A stretch of DNA of 64,000 bases from positions 3,054,850-3,118,849 of the forward strand of contig NC_030992.1 in NCBI RefSeq assembly GCF_000149955.1, written 5' to 3'. The DNA comes from Fusarium oxysporum f. sp. lycopersici 4287 (Eukaryota > Ascomycota > Sordariomycetes > Hypocreales > Nectriaceae). The position numbers were made by a program, and so were the translations under genes. Below, piece after piece: positions 9,798-21,965 of the stretch (positions within the stretch are counted from its first letter, which is position 1; each line of letters begins with the position of its first letter). The notes below the pieces were generated by a model that made no database searches, was not told the origin of the DNA, and saw nothing but the letters and a program-made list of their open reading frames with translations.

Positions 9798-10868
9798 CTA
9801 TCTCAACTGCGGATAAGCTCCAAGAACAGCCTGTCCTCCTGTATGAATAAAAAGAACATTCTTGCCTTTCAGTCCGCCGCTCTTGGCTGTATGGAGCAGT
9901 CCGTTGAAGGCTTTACCCGTATAGACAGGATCAGTCAGAATACCTTCCGCTCTTGCTAGCTCCTTCATTCCATCAGCGGTGCTCTTATTGACCTGTCCAT
10001 ATCCTTCCCCGATATAAGAAGCATCAATTTCAAAGTCGTCTTCCGTGATCTCATCCGGAGACACGCCAATCTTTGAAGCTGCGTTCTTTGCTATGCTCAA
10101 CACCTTTTCAACAACATCCTCTTTCTTCGGATACAATACCGAAAATCCAATGAGATGCTTCTTAGACCCTGTAATGCCCTGCTTTTGCGCCAACTTGAGG
10201 CCTGCGAGTATACCTCCCAGCGTGGAACAAGAACCCGCAACAAGAGCGATGACGTCAAATGTGACGCCGAGCTTTGCTTCTTGTTCAAGCAGTTCAAATG
10301 CCCAGCGTGCATAGCCCAAGCCTCCAAGAGGATGCGTGCTCGCCCCAGCTGGGATTGAATAAGGCTTTTGCCCACGACCTTTGAGAATACGGATCACAGT
10401 GTCTTCGCTGGTGTCTGGGGCGAAGGTCTCGGCGCCTAGAATTGAGTTTGCTTGGATATTGCCGAGATACTTGTACTCAGCGTCTTGGGATGCAACACGA
10501 TTGGCCGGATAAAGAGCAACCTTTTTAATCAGTCAATGAGCTTCTGTGACGTTTAGTAACTAACCCACCTTAAGACCAAGTCGAGCCGCAGCAGCAGAAG
10601 TTTGACACATGTGGTTTGATTGCAGTCCGCCCGTAGTCACAAGGGTATCGGCTCCCTGCGCGATGGCATCCGCTAAGACATATTCGAGCTTGCGTACTTT
10701 ATTGCCGGCAAAAGCAAGGCCCGAGTTGCGGTCCTCACGGGCTATCCATAAGCTCGCGCCCCCATCTATAGATGAGCTGAGGCAAGATAATCGCTCGATG
10801 TCTGAGGGTCGGTCAAAAAGTAACTGTACCCGAGGAATCTCGGCGAAGGGTGACGGGAGCTTAACCAT
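9798..10868 (-). CDS. 1-aminocyclopropane-1-carboxylate (ACC) deaminase, PLP-dependent
   Basis: Two exons, 10868..10569 and 10520..9798, with a 48-bp GT-AG intron at 10521..10568 that joins ...LGLK to VALYPA in phase 0; product 340 residues, the usual ACC deaminase length. The motif NSGLAFAGNKVRKLEY contains the PLP-binding lysine (about residue 57), followed by TTGGLQSNHMCQ, a substrate/PLP-phosphate contact, and a Gly-rich AGSCSTLGG loop. The enzyme breaks ACC, the ethylene precursor, into ammonia and 2-oxobutyrate. D-cysteine desulfhydrase is a close relative and cannot be fully excluded. In plant-associated fungi it lets the cell use ACC as nitrogen and can lower plant ethylene. Cytosolic; no targeting signal seen. 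Confidence 0.88.
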
Positions 10869-12160
10869 GATGGCGTTATATCATATGGAGCGAGATCAAA
10901 GAATAACAAGTGATATCTGTTGGGGACCGTCTGTTGCTTGGTAACGCTCAAGGACAAAGAGAATTGCCAAAATAAATACAGAGAAGTCCAAAGGGCGTAA
11001 ATCTGACACTGGGTGCATTATTAAGCAACATCTGCTGCGCTTATGTCAATTGGCGCAATATTCTCAGATAAGTGATCTTCGTCCCTGCATCACGCATATA
11101 AAGCAAAAGGTATCACGGCAATAGCCAACGGATTTCCGGTATGAGCTCACTCTGATTGACTGACTACACCAGAATTCGCTCATTTATAGAATCTTGAACA
11201 ATTTAATATCTTACTGCATGTAACAACCGTGATATTCGAGCTTAATAGTCAATATTTCAGTGACTATTTCCGCAAAGATCTAGAAGGTGTGACTATGATA
11301 TCACACAAAAATTTGTAGAAGTCTTGAGTAACAGAGATACTTTCGCTATTCGGCCGTGATCTCTCTGAAATCTTCATGGACCAACAATGGGATTATGGAG
11401 CATCATAACATACACCCGGACTCACTTATATGGCTCTGAGAGGAAAAGAGTCGCAGGAATCAATAAAAACTAGATTATGCCCACTTTCAACCGAATTTCT
11501 GACCCAAGAGGCAGAAATAGCCGTGAATTCGAGATAATATGAATAAGCATAAACGAACACAGCTCTTGGCGAATCTCCATCACCGCTGTCAAATACCGCT
11601 TTAGGCAATTCACAGCGTACCTCGACGGACCTCTGGCTGAGGGACCAGTGGCTGACCAATGACGTTGATAGCGAAGGCGCTAATGCATTGGAGTCTTGGC
11701 TCACTATTACAGTTTAGACTCGTTATAAGCGTAAATATTCCCGCCAGCCAATCTCGAATCGGTTTCTGCCACTTTGACTCTTAACACGACATCAAATCGG
11801 GCATTTAAGACTTAGAACCGGAATATTAAGATTTAAAATCAGTAGATCTACAGTTTGATCGGGCTGATGGAACCTTCGGGGCCCGTGGAGGCCAAGACAG
11901 AGCCCCATTTTCTGTCATGAAATTTGCTACGACTGGACGGTTGACGAAGCAGCCAGAATGACAACGGCAAAAGTTGCTTCGGTCGGTCTAGTCATGAGGG
12001 CTGCATCGTTTCTTGGCTTCTCCACAAGGTGTAATTGGTGAAAGTCGCCATGTAAACCTCCAAGTATATAAGACCAGGCTGCCTGGCCAATGACTTGAGA
12101 ATGGGATCCCTCTCATTACGCATCTTCTTTAGTTATCACTCTCCTTTGGTGGCAGCGACA
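10869..12160. other. Divergent promoter region of ACC deaminase and ENA ATPase
   Basis: 1.3 kb between genes facing away from each other. AT-leaning with no convincing gene; a TATA box for the ATPase sits near its 3' end. Confidence 0.5.
12065..12072 (+). promoter_or_regulatory. TATA box of the ENA-type ATPase gene
   Basis: TATATAAG, 96 bp before ATG 12161 and only 36 bp before an alternative in-frame ATG at 12101. A transcript starting ~30 bp downstream would barely include 12101, which favours 12161 as the start. Confidence 0.5.
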
Positions 12161-15100
12161 ATGTGTCCCAAGTCAACCCCCCCCGACATGGAACATCATG
12201 TTTCTGGTCAATCCAACAAACCGCTGTCGCGCCCAGCGCATGCTTTGCCAGCTGATACAGTTATCCAAGAGCTCAACACGACCCCGGCTACTGGCTTAAG
12301 TGCTTCTGAGGCATCGCAACGACTTGCTGAGTATGGACCTAATGATCTTGGCGAGGAAGAGGGTGTGAAGCCCATCAAGATCTTCATTGAGCAGATCTGC
12401 AATTGCATGACCTTGGTAACGCCAATCTTCCGCTATCACAGACTCTCAGTGACTGACACATATAGGTCCTCATTCTAGCCCTCGCCGCAAGTTTCGGTAT
12501 ACAAGCTTGGATTGAAGGCGGTGCTCTCGCTCTAATTATCCTCCTCAACATTGTCATAGGTTTCTTCCAAGACCTACAAGCCGCTCGAACCGTCCACTCT
12601 CTCAAGTCTCTCAGCCTCCCAACGGCCAACGTATTCCGTGATGGGAAGACAATCACGATCCAAACAAGCGAAATCGTACCGGGCGACATCATCGATCTCA
12701 AGATGGGCGACTCTGTACCAGCTGATATTCGTCTCTTTGAAGTTTCCAACTTCGAGTCAAACGAGGCATTGCTCACTGGAGAGTCTCTGCCTGTGCGCAA
12801 GAATCCCACGATGCAGTTCGATGATGACACAGGACCGGGCGATCGTCTCAACGTCTGCTACAGCTCTACTATCGTTACCAAGGGTCGTGGTAGAGGTGTT
12901 GTATTTGCTACTGGGGCATATACTGAGATAGGCGCTATCGCAGCTGCTCTGAAAGACACAGGACGAAAGAGACGGGAAGTCAAACGTGACGACAACGGCA
13001 AAGCATCATTTGTATCGCATCTTACCAAATGGTTGCTCACAACGTATGATGTTATTGGAGAATTTTTGGGCATTAACGTGGGAACTCCCCTCCAGAGGAA
13101 GCTATCGCAGCTATTCCTCTACGTCTTCGGCTTCGCAATCGTCTGCGCCATCATTGTCCTCGCAGCCAACAAATTCGACCCACGCAAAGATGTTATCATC
13201 TACGCTGTTGCTACTGCCGTGGGAACACTACCTGTCTCTTTGATCTTGGTCTTGACTATTACTATGGCTGCGGGAACGAAGCAGATGGTGGGCCGTAAGG
13301 TTGTTGTGAGGAACATGCAGAGTTTGGAAGCACTTGGAGGAGTCACCAGTAAGTATTTATGTGTTCTTATGACTTCAGTGACTATAGGAACTAACAAATG
13401 GATAGACATCTGCTCTGACAAGACAGGTACCCTAACCCAAGGCAAGATGGTGGTCAGAATGGCCTGGCTTCCAGGACACGGCACTTACTCAGTGGAATCT
13501 ACGAACGAACCCTACAACCCTCAAGTTGGAGGTATTGAATTCACTCCTGTACAGCCTACAGATCTACCAGCACAAGACCAAGAAGCAAAGTCACACAGCA
13601 TCAACCCCCATGATGAGCCCGATACCAACGAAGCACTCAAGCATTACCTGGACATCGCTTCCCTTGCCAATCTCGCTGTCGTAGAGAAAGGACACAAGGA
13701 CAATGGTCCAGAAGAGTGGCTTGTACAAGGTGATCCTACGGAAATTGCTATTCAAGTCTTTGTGACTCGCTTCAACTGGAACCGCATGTCCTTATCATCA
13801 GGACCAAGCCCAAGATGGAAACAGCTGGCTGAGTTCCCGTTCGACTCAGAGGTTAAGAAGATGTCGGTGGTATTCCAAAATACTCTTTCTAAAGAGACGC
13901 ATATCTTCACCAAGGGCGCAGTCGAGCGGGTTCTCGGTAGCTGTGTATCTATGGAAGAGTCTGGTAGAATTGAGCCTCTCGACGAACCGGCAAAGGAAAC
14001 CATCTTGGCCAACATGGAGGCATTTGCACGTCTTGGTCTTCGAGTCCTCGCCCTTGCTAGTAGATCCCCTGTCAATGGTCTCCCTGAAGATCTCTCATCA
14101 GCCATCGACAGATCTGAGTTTGAGAAGGACCTGGTATTTCGCGGACTCATCGGTATCTATGACCCCCCACGCCCTGAGACACGCGAAAGTGTGCAGATGT
14201 GCCAGAAAGCTGGTATCAGCGTGCACATGCTAACCGGCGACCATCCCGAAACCGCACGAGCCATCGCCGCCGAAGTCGCTATCATCCCGTCCCCAGAACG
14301 AATGCGAATGGTCAGGAGGGATATTGCCGACACGATGGTTATGGCAGCTCATGATTTTGATCATCTTTCAGATGCGGACCTCGACGCGATGCCGGAGTTA
14401 CCGCTTGTTGTAGCGCGTTGCTCCCCCACGACAAAGGTTCGCATGATCGAGGCTTTGCATCGCCGTGGACGCTACGTTGCCATGACTGGTGATGGAGTCA
14501 ATGACAGTCCTAGCTTGAAGCACGCTGATGTCGGTATTGCGATGGGTCTCAACGGCTCGGATGTTGCAAAAGAGTCTTCTGATATCATCTTGACCGACGA
14601 CAACTTTGCCTCTATCCTTAATGCTATTGAAGAGGGCCGCCGGATTTTCGACAACATCCAAAAGTTCATCCTTCATGTCCTTGCTGCCAATGTCGCTTTC
14701 GTCACCTGCCTTCTGGTAGGGTTGTCCTTCAAAGATGACAGCGGTGTATCTATCTTTGTCTTGACACCTGTTGAGATTATTTGGATGTTGCTTGTTGCTG
14801 GAGCGTTTACGGAGACTGGCCTTGGGTTTGAGCAAGCGAGTCCTGATATTCTTCGTCGACCACCTCAAAGCGTAAGTCAAGACTTTACCTTATTTTCACG
14901 TGCCTGCCACTAACGCATTTAACAGCTCAAGTATGGTGTTTTCACCCCAGAGTTCCTAGTTGACCTCGTGGTCTATGGTATCCTCATGCTAATCAGCATC
15001 CTTGGTTCTTCAGTCATCGTTCTATACGGCTTCAACGACCAAGGCTTGGGACATGACTGCAACAGCGAATACTCTGCCTCCTGCGACACAGTATTTACAG

Positions 15101-15555
15101 CCAGATCAACAGCTTTCACCACAATGACATGGGACTTTCTACTCTTTGCTTGGCAACTCGTTGACTTCCGTCGCTCATTCTTTGCTGAGATCTTCGAAAA
15201 GGGTGGCAGTTTTAAGGCCTGGACAAAGCGTCTCTGGAAGAATCCCTTCCTCTTTTGGTCTGTCACTTTGAGTACTGTTCTCATTCCACCAACACTCTAC
15301 ATCCCTGTCATCAACCATGTTGTCTTTATGCACAATCCCATCACTTGGGAATGGGCAGTTATCTTTATTGCAGTTGGTGTTTTCTTTGCTGGGGCGGAGG
15401 GTTATAAATGGGCTAAGCGAGTTTATTTCCGACGTACGGTGGCGAAGGAGTTTCGAAAGGATATCACCGATGTTGAGCTTTATGCTTTTGGCCGGTACAT
15501 GGATGGTTCAGAGGATGGTAGCGAGTCGAACTGCGATGTTGGCAAGAAGTGTTAG
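12161..15555 (+). CDS. ENA-type (P-type IID) sodium/potassium-exporting ATPase
   Basis: Four exons (12161..12415, 12466..13348, 13406..14871, 14926..15555) separated by GT-AG introns of 50, 57 and 54 bp; 1077 residues, normal for ENA pumps. Seen in order: cation-ATPase N-domain, first helix pair, actuator motif LTGES, helices, phosphorylation motif DKTGTLTQ (Asp ~384, split from upstream sequence by intron 2), nucleotide-binding domain, the hinge motif TGDGVNDSPSLK, and a C-terminal helix bundle. ENA pumps use ATP to push Na+ (and K+ or Li+) out across the plasma membrane, important at alkaline pH and high salt. All key motifs are intact. An upstream in-frame ATG at 12101 would add 20 residues. 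Confidence 0.9.
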
Positions 15556-15595
15556 GCATGCATACATAGAGACATTTATAGAAAAGCGAGATCGT

Positions 15596-16504
15596 TTATT
15601 CTTCCACAATATACTTCCCACCCAGGAACGAAGTGTCCTCGAGACTTGCTCTGAGACCCTTCATTTCCTCATCGAGCTCATCCTGTGAGCATGTTTGCTT
15701 AGCTGTCTCTAGATCAGCTATCATCACACCGTGACCATCACGAACCAGGAAATTGAACTTGTTTGTATCACCCATCTTGATACGGAGTTCATGTAGCTTC
15801 TTCAGAGCCTTTTCGCATTCCTCAATGTCCCTTGGCTCTGCCGGTCTTGTATCCTCAATGAACTCCGTAACAAATCCGATTACACGTCCATCTTTACCTT
15901 CCGTAACATGACCAAGAAATGTGGGTACGACCTCGCTGTTCTGAAGCCATTCGTAAGCTGTAGTTTCAGCCTCGACAAAGGCAACCTCCCAGGGCCAAAC
16001 AGCAAATTTTACCAGCACAGGTTTACCAGCGTTGACATAGGGGTGCGTCGAAACGTGAACTCGCTGTCTTAATCGCTCTTGTCGAGTAAAGTCGAGCTCG
16101 TTAAACCTCAGTGGATGCCAACAGTTCTGTGCTCCAGGAAATTGCACGATCTCGGTCTTAACGAATGCAGGTTCCCCTATAACCGGGTCTCGAGCAACAT
16201 GGCCATTATTCCAGTCTCCGGGAGGGAATTGGGGGAAGAGATTCCCAAGAAGAATAGGCTCGAAAGCACGGTCTTCATGATCGCAGAGAAATGTGCCCGG
16301 CACCGTGGTAACGTATTTTACGAGGCTACCATCGACGAGAAAACGATAATCGCTCTGCATGATGTCGTCTCCATCGAGGAGACATGCAAGCAACCTCACA
16401 TTGGAGTTTTTCTGTAGGTTCGTCATTTTTGAAATCAGTGTAGAGGTTGGCGGCAAAGCAGTGAACGAGGCTGGGTTGACTGTTGGTTCTGAGCAACATA
16501 ACAT
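15596..16504 (-). CDS. Protein kinase-like (aminoglycoside phosphotransferase-type) small protein
   Basis: 302 residues from ATG 16504, or 276 from an internal ATG at 16426 (MTNLQKNSN). The C-terminal ~170 residues carry kinase-superfamily features: VLVKFA (nucleotide lysine), a downstream glutamate helix (EAETTAYEWLQ), FVTEFIE hinge region, a catalytic-loop-like GDTNKFNFLV with Asp and Asn at kinase spacing, and a metal-binding IADLE. The His of the classical HRD/HGD motif is replaced, so activity is uncertain. Such lone kinase-like genes are common in Fusarium-type genomes and mostly uncharacterised. It is convergent with the ENA gene, 40 bp apart. The N-terminal ~110 residues match nothing I recognise. 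Confidence 0.65.
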   Translation of the reverse strand: MLCCSEPTVNPASFTALPPTSTLISKMTNLQKNSNVRLLACLLDGDDIMQSDYRFLVDGSLVKYVTTVPGTFLCDHEDRAFEPILLGNLFPQFPPGDWNNGHVARDPVIGEPAFVKTEIVQFPGAQNCWHPLRFNELDFTRQERLRQRVHVSTHPYVNAGKPVLVKFAVWPWEVAFVEAETTAYEWLQNSEVVPTFLGHVTEGKDGRVIGFVTEFIEDTRPAEPRDIEECEKALKKLHELRIKMGDTNKFNFLVRDGHGVMIADLETAKQTCSQDELDEEMKGLRASLEDTSFLGGKYIVEE

Positions 16505-17339
16505 GGTGCATCACTTGGGCCAATCAGCTGGCGCGTCGATTGCTGTTGGTCTTTGCATGGTCAGTACGGACGGGACTTGAGGGACCCCCTGGCTCAGAGA
16601 TAGAAATATTCATGTTTCACGAAGACAGTTTCTATCTCATAATCATAACTCATGATTGAGGATCACATGCTGCGAAGACGTGGCAAAAAGGATCTGGTGA
16701 TAAGCACCTCACACAACGAAATATAAATGATATTCTACTCTTGAATTGTGATTTCACGCATCTGCATATCTAGTGTATTTGAAATAGTTGGGAATTGATA
16801 GCTCTGGATAGGGATGAGATATCTATCTTTAGACTTTCGATAGCTCCCTTTATCTCGTGTCAAACTCTCTTCAAGCAAGTGAATTTATCTCTTTTGGCGG
16901 GTGTTTAAATCAAAGCCTCTCTCAGCTGACGACGATAGCATGCGGAGGCACGCAGCTCTAGCTGATCCAGGTATAGACTGGTCCAGACCCCCCCCGTGGC
17001 AATGCCTAGCATTGCTCCGCTTAAGCCGAGATTGCGGCCTGAATCCCAAGGCACCAACTCGTGAACCTCGATTCTTTGACATTCCCCAGCCTGGGCTTCG
17101 GAATTAACAAAATCAACCAAACATCTTACAAACCAGGTGCCAGGATCCCAGGATCAACAAAATTATATCCATTTCTACCAACAACGAGACCCTACCCACG
17201 ACGTGCCATTGTTTTTGTCTCACTCATCTACTCTTCTCGCTAATCGCCCCTTGTTTTGCCTCTGGTTATCTTAATAAGCAACGAGGCAAGGCTACAGTTT
17301 GAGGCCTCAATCTCTCCCATCCCACTTTTATCTTATCCG
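16505..17339. other. Divergent promoter region
   Basis: Between the kinase-like gene (minus) and the Zn2Cys6 regulator (plus). Contains a CT-rich leader just before the regulator. No gene seen. Confidence 0.5.
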
Positions 17340-19109
17340 ATGTCAACTTCGCCCCCCGACAGCGACAGTATCTCATCAACCACCGTCCAAGTAGCCAAGA
17401 AAGCCTGTCACAGCTGTCGCCGTGCGAGACTTCGCTGCGATAGGTCTATCCCGCACTGCTCGAAATGCGCTTCCAGGGGGGTTGAATGCCTGGGCTATGG
17501 CCGCCTATTTCTATGGACTGGCTCAGTAGCCACGCGGGGGAAATTGGCTGGACAGAGTTCTAGTGCCTCCGTGTGTCGATTACCCAAGCAAGGTGAATCG
17601 GACATGACTATTGATGTGCCATCCGATGTTCAATCTTCCGATATGCAAATGGGATCCTTCGATACTCAAGGCTTTGAGCCAGGTGCATGGGGTTTAGTGT
17701 CGCCTCAGGAAAATCAACTCTTTGTTCTGAACAAAACTAAGCCATGGTCCCCTCCTTCGCCCCCTTCACCAACATCATCAAACTCTCCGTGGACATTGGT
17801 CGATCCATTATTTCAGGACATGACGCATTCCCAGAGATGGTACTTGAATTATTGTATGACTTCTCGAGACATTGGTCTTTCATGATGCTAACCCTCAACT
17901 CAGATTCAACTCGAGTTAGCCTGGATCTCGTTGGTGATGACCAAACCAACGGTAACAGAAATCCATATCTAAATCTTCTGCAACTCACAAATGAGCATTC
18001 ATTTTTACAACAAATTATCATTGCAGTATCTGCATCTCATATGTGCAATTTATCAAGATCATGGCTAGGCCCTAACTCATATGAAAGAGAAGAGGCACCA
18101 AAGAAATTGCTCATGGATGCTCTCGTTGCCAAACAAAAAGGACTGCAAATGATGCCCGATGCCTTACGAAATATTGACACCATTGGAGCCGATGTAATTC
18201 TTGCTACTGTTTTGTTTCTCATCAACTCAGAGCTCATCGAGTCTGGTTGGCAAAGTTGGCGGCCTCATCTCGAAGGCGCGAAGAAGCTTTTGAATATGAT
18301 AGAACCATATACTGGCTCTGACACAACTCTGAGAGACTATATTGTTGCGGACTGTTATGTGTAAGTGGAGATACTTTTAATTCAAGACTGACTCGATGCT
18401 AACTGACTCATGTAGCTATTGCACATTGAGCTTGTCTTTCAACCCATCACAACCAGGCACCCAGGCAGCATCATTTGCACCAAGTCAAGTCAAGGCAACA
18501 TTATCGCGAACCAACAACTCTTTCTTCTGTTGCCCACCTGAAGTTCTCGACATCCTCCGTGAGACAGCACAACTTTTGCATGCCGAAGCTCAAGGGAACG
18601 TTTCAAGCAATGAAGCGCTTATCGAATTCACCAACCTACTGGACCGCGTACAACGTCTCGACGTCCTCAAATGGGCAAAGGACAGAATGCCAGGTGCAAG
18701 CAAAGCCGCCCTATGGAGTAGTGCCCGAACTGGCTCCGCGCACAGATTGGCAACATGTCTCTACATCATCCAGGCAGCTCCCGCACTACGAGCCAGGATG
18801 CCAGACCAAGTTCCCAAAACACTCATCCAGGATCTTTACGAGACGCTCCTACCACAGCCTGACGAAGACCCAAACTTCAAAGCCACAGGCTGGCCCACCT
18901 TTATTTATGGAACAACGGCAACGACTCCGGAGAGCCGGGCGTGGGTTATGGATCGATTAAAGGCGGTAGCGCAAATCAACCCGTGGGGATTTCTATACTC
19001 TGCAATTGATACGTTGCAGATTTTGTGGAAGCATGAGAATGGCGATGATGGATGTATGAATTGGCTGCAGAAACTCAAGGATTTGAACGTGGACTTTTTG
19101 ATGGTCTAG
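17340..19109 (+). CDS. Zn2Cys6 fungal transcription factor
   Basis: Three exons (17340..17853, 17904..18360, 18416..19109) with GT-AG introns of 50 and 55 bp; 554 residues. The N-terminus holds a perfect binuclear zinc cluster: Cys 23, 26, 33, 40, 43 and 50 (C-x2-C-x6-C-x6-C-x2-C-x6-C). A Ser/Pro-rich linker (PWSPPSPPSPTSSNSPW) leads into a helical regulatory domain starting near WYLNY, as in the fungal-specific factor-2 family. It should bind CGG-type sites as a nuclear regulator. ATG 17340 is the first ATG before the cluster; the frame is open a little further upstream only from a non-ATG codon. The next gene on the strand is an MFS transporter, a plausible but untested target. Confidence 0.88.
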
Positions 19110-20231
19110 GTCTGGCGCTGAGATGGGATCATGGGAAAACAGGACATTTTTGATACCACAGCAATGATGTATAGCAACTATGTATGAGAGCGACGTAGGA
19201 ATGTTTGACACGACTTTTCCGCAACGTACTTCGTTTCATGAATGGAAATTTTGCCAGAAACCTTGAATCATGTTGCTGACCTGGTGAGCTGTTAGGCTCC
19301 AGTAATCCTTGCCCTTGACCTGGCGTCTAGAAGGCATGGGCCATGCGGTTTTTTCTTCATGGCCGAGAAAAGGGGAAGCATGTGGTTGCATCACGATCGC
19401 GATACTGAACCGAGCTGGCGGCCTTGATAAGGCCAAGTCAAGGTTCAATGGAGTTGACCTAATGGTAACTCCCATTTGATTGTTACAGTTGAGGGCTGTA
19501 CGGTACTCCATTCCTTGACACCGGAAGTCGGCCGGTGACTAATCAGTCGGCCGAGCCTATTTGCCAATGGCTGGAGGAGTGGACACTTTTCGCGAACGGA
19601 CAGGAACAGCAACGTCAACATCAATTTGTCTGAAAGTTTTATCGTGTGCGTCGCATCGCTTCAATTATACTCAGAATACTACTCTTCAAACTGATAGTGA
19701 TCGCCGAACCTCATCGGGGAAGACCGTCGAGAAAAAAGATGGCAACTTGCCCCAGGGGATCATCTGTCCAATACCAGCGCAAAACACGCACGCGACCTTA
19801 TCTCTCCATCACGGAAGTGGTGTGCCGTCTTCCACACCATGACATCAACAGCTTAAACCTTTTCAATTCTACCCAGCCAAACGTACCACAAATTGTCAGA
19901 CGCACTACCCTTTGTGGAATCGCTCCGGTCTCCCCATTGCGGCCCGACATGGGAATGAACCTTCTGGTGGGGGACTGGTCCGAAAGATATGGATCCTTGG
20001 GCATAATATAAAAAATTTCCTCCCCTCCCCTTCTCTCTGCGATCGCTGCTCTGTTCTAACCTGCTAGGAAATCGCTATCGCATACAAACAATGTCTTGCT
20101 GACTCTCGATCGATATCCTGCATACCCATACCTATCCTCCTTAACGCGTGTGAATGCGGCTCCAAGGAGCCGTTTGCCCCAAGACGACTTAACAAGACCC
20201 CACTACCAAGTACCACTGCAAATCGACGCGG
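19110..20231. other. Intergenic, promoter/leader of the MFS transporter
   Basis: 1.1 kb with no convincing gene. An ATATAAAA-type box near 20007 and a CT-rich stretch (TTTCCTCCCCTCCCCTTC) precede a probable ~150-200 nt leader of the downstream gene. Confidence 0.5.
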
Positions 20232-21965
20232 ATGGCCGTTCCGTCAGCTCGCGATCTCGATGAAGTCCTTCCGGGCACACGACGTCTCTTCGCCGACGAG
20301 CACGCCAGCGTCGCTTCCGGTGATGCCAGTATCGAAAAGCACGGCGATGTCATCCTCGTCCCCCCTCCGACAAAGTCTCCCAATGATCCATTGAACTGGA
20401 GTCTTGCGCGCAAGACCTGGCATTCGTTTCTCGTGTGCTACATTGTCGCTTTGACCGCCGCCACCTCCAATGTCGCTGGCGCTGCGAGCACAGGCGTCAA
20501 TGAACAATACGGGATTAGTTACGATGTTTTCAATACGGGCGCTGGTGTGCTCTTTGTCGCAATCGGATACTGGACGCTTCTCAGCTCGCCTGCGACGCAT
20601 CTTTACGGACGACGAATTCTATACTTGGTAGGGACGGTATGGGGTCTTATTGGCAACATTTGGTTCGGCCATTTGAAGAACACCGGCGACACGATCTGGT
20701 CCCAGCTCTTTGTCGGGGCTTCCGAGTCTGTCGCTGAGGCCGTTGTTCAATTGTCTCTGCTGGACATTTGGTTCGAGCACCAGAATGGTACTTCGCTGGG
20801 TATGTATACCCTTGCCACTACAGTCGGGACCTATGTTGGTCCTTTGATCGGAGGACATTTGGCGGAGAATGTCGGATGGCGCTGGATTGGCCACATGGGC
20901 GCAATTGCCTCTGGCTTCACCCTCGTCCTCTTTTACTTTGGTCTTGAGGAGACAGCCTTTGAGCGCAATCGCTACCTCAATCTCCACCAGGCTGAGGAGC
21001 GCGACGCCAGCCGCGGCAATGTTGAGGGTATTCCCGCGGCTACTGGCGACCATGTTGTCACCAAGGATGCCGAGGAGAAGAACCTATCGCCTCCGGTTGA
21101 CGAAGAAGCTGCGATCTCTCAAACCGCATCTGCAGTGCGACGAGAGGAGGTCGAGCGCAACAGACTCGAGGCCTCGTTCGCGCGCAAGAAGTCTTACTGG
21201 CAGCGCATTGCTCTTATCACTCCAGCGTCCAACCTGCGCGGTTTGGGATTGACGCAGTATGTCCACCGCCTGTGGCACACGATGCGCATCTTTTCCTTTC
21301 CCGCAGTTTGGTTCGCTGGTCTTCAGTGGGGAATGCAGAACATTGCATTGTCCTTCTACCTCACCGTCGAGGAGGATTACTGGGTGAACGAGCCGTACAA
21401 CTACAGCGACTCTGCTGTCGCCAACATGAACATTCCTTGTCTGATTGGAAGTGTCATCGGCTGTTTCTACGGCGGATACTGCAGCGACAAGTTCATCCTC
21501 TGGAAGGCTAAACGTAACAACGGCATTATGGAGGCCGAGTTCCGTCTCTACCTCATGGCCCTCTGCGTGATCATCTTCCCATTGGGTATGTGGCTATTCG
21601 GTATCGGCTCAGCGCATGGTTGGGACTGGCCTGTTCCCTACGTCGCGCTGGGCTTTATCGGCTTCGGCTACGGTTGCGCTGGTGATCTGAGCATCACGTA
21701 CCTAGCCGACAGCTATCCCGACATGGTTCTCGAGGGCATGGTTGGTGTCGCCGTCATCAACAACACCCTCGCCACCATCTTCACATTCGTGTGCAGCTAC
21801 TGGATCGACACCGGTCTACAGAACTCCTTCATCGAGCTTGGTGTTCTTAGCTTTGTCATTATCATGTCGTCGCTGCCCATGGCTATTTGGGGCAAGGCGT
21901 CGCGTCGCTGGACTTTGGAGCGGTATGCCAACTTCTTGCGCATTCGCGATGGTATGGACGGTTGA
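20232..21965 (+). CDS. MFS transporter (DHA1 family, Hol1-like)
   Basis: 577 residues in one exon from ATG 20232. A ~60-residue polar N-terminus with the motif PNDPLNWSLARKTWHSFLV precedes the first of about 12 hydrophobic helices; a long charged central loop (rich in Glu/Arg, about residues 250-330) separates the two halves. The PNDPxNWS..RK block is shared by fungal DHA1 drug:H+ antiporters and Hol1-type transporters. The WRW motif after helix 5/6 and FERNRYL loop are also typical. Proton-driven export or uptake of a small organic molecule at the plasma membrane is expected; substrate unknown. Codon use is more GC3-rich than in the neighbouring genes. Possible target of the upstream regulator. 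Confidence 0.88.
   Translation: MAVPSARDLDEVLPGTRRLFADEHASVASGDASIEKHGDVILVPPPTKSPNDPLNWSLARKTWHSFLVCYIVALTAATSNVAGAASTGVNEQYGISYDVFNTGAGVLFVAIGYWTLLSSPATHLYGRRILYLVGTVWGLIGNIWFGHLKNTGDTIWSQLFVGASESVAEAVVQLSLLDIWFEHQNGTSLGMYTLATTVGTYVGPLIGGHLAENVGWRWIGHMGAIASGFTLVLFYFGLEETAFERNRYLNLHQAEERDASRGNVEGIPAATGDHVVTKDAEEKNLSPPVDEEAAISQTASAVRREEVERNRLEASFARKKSYWQRIALITPASNLRGLGLTQYVHRLWHTMRIFSFPAVWFAGLQWGMQNIALSFYLTVEEDYWVNEPYNYSDSAVANMNIPCLIGSVIGCFYGGYCSDKFILWKAKRNNGIMEAEFRLYLMALCVIIFPLGMWLFGIGSAHGWDWPVPYVALGFIGFGYGCAGDLSITYLADSYPDMVLEGMVGVAVINNTLATIFTFVCSYWIDTGLQNSFIELGVLSFVIIMSSLPMAIWGKASRRWTLERYANFLRIRDGMDG

Noticed and set aside
11426..11704. 92-codon minus-strand frame in the ACC deaminase/ENA promoter region
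   Set aside because: Begins at GTG, no ATG near the start, no family features.
12101..12160. Upstream ATG extension of the ENA ATPase
   Set aside because: TATA box is only 36 bp away, leaving almost no leader; ATG 12161 preferred, though not excluded.
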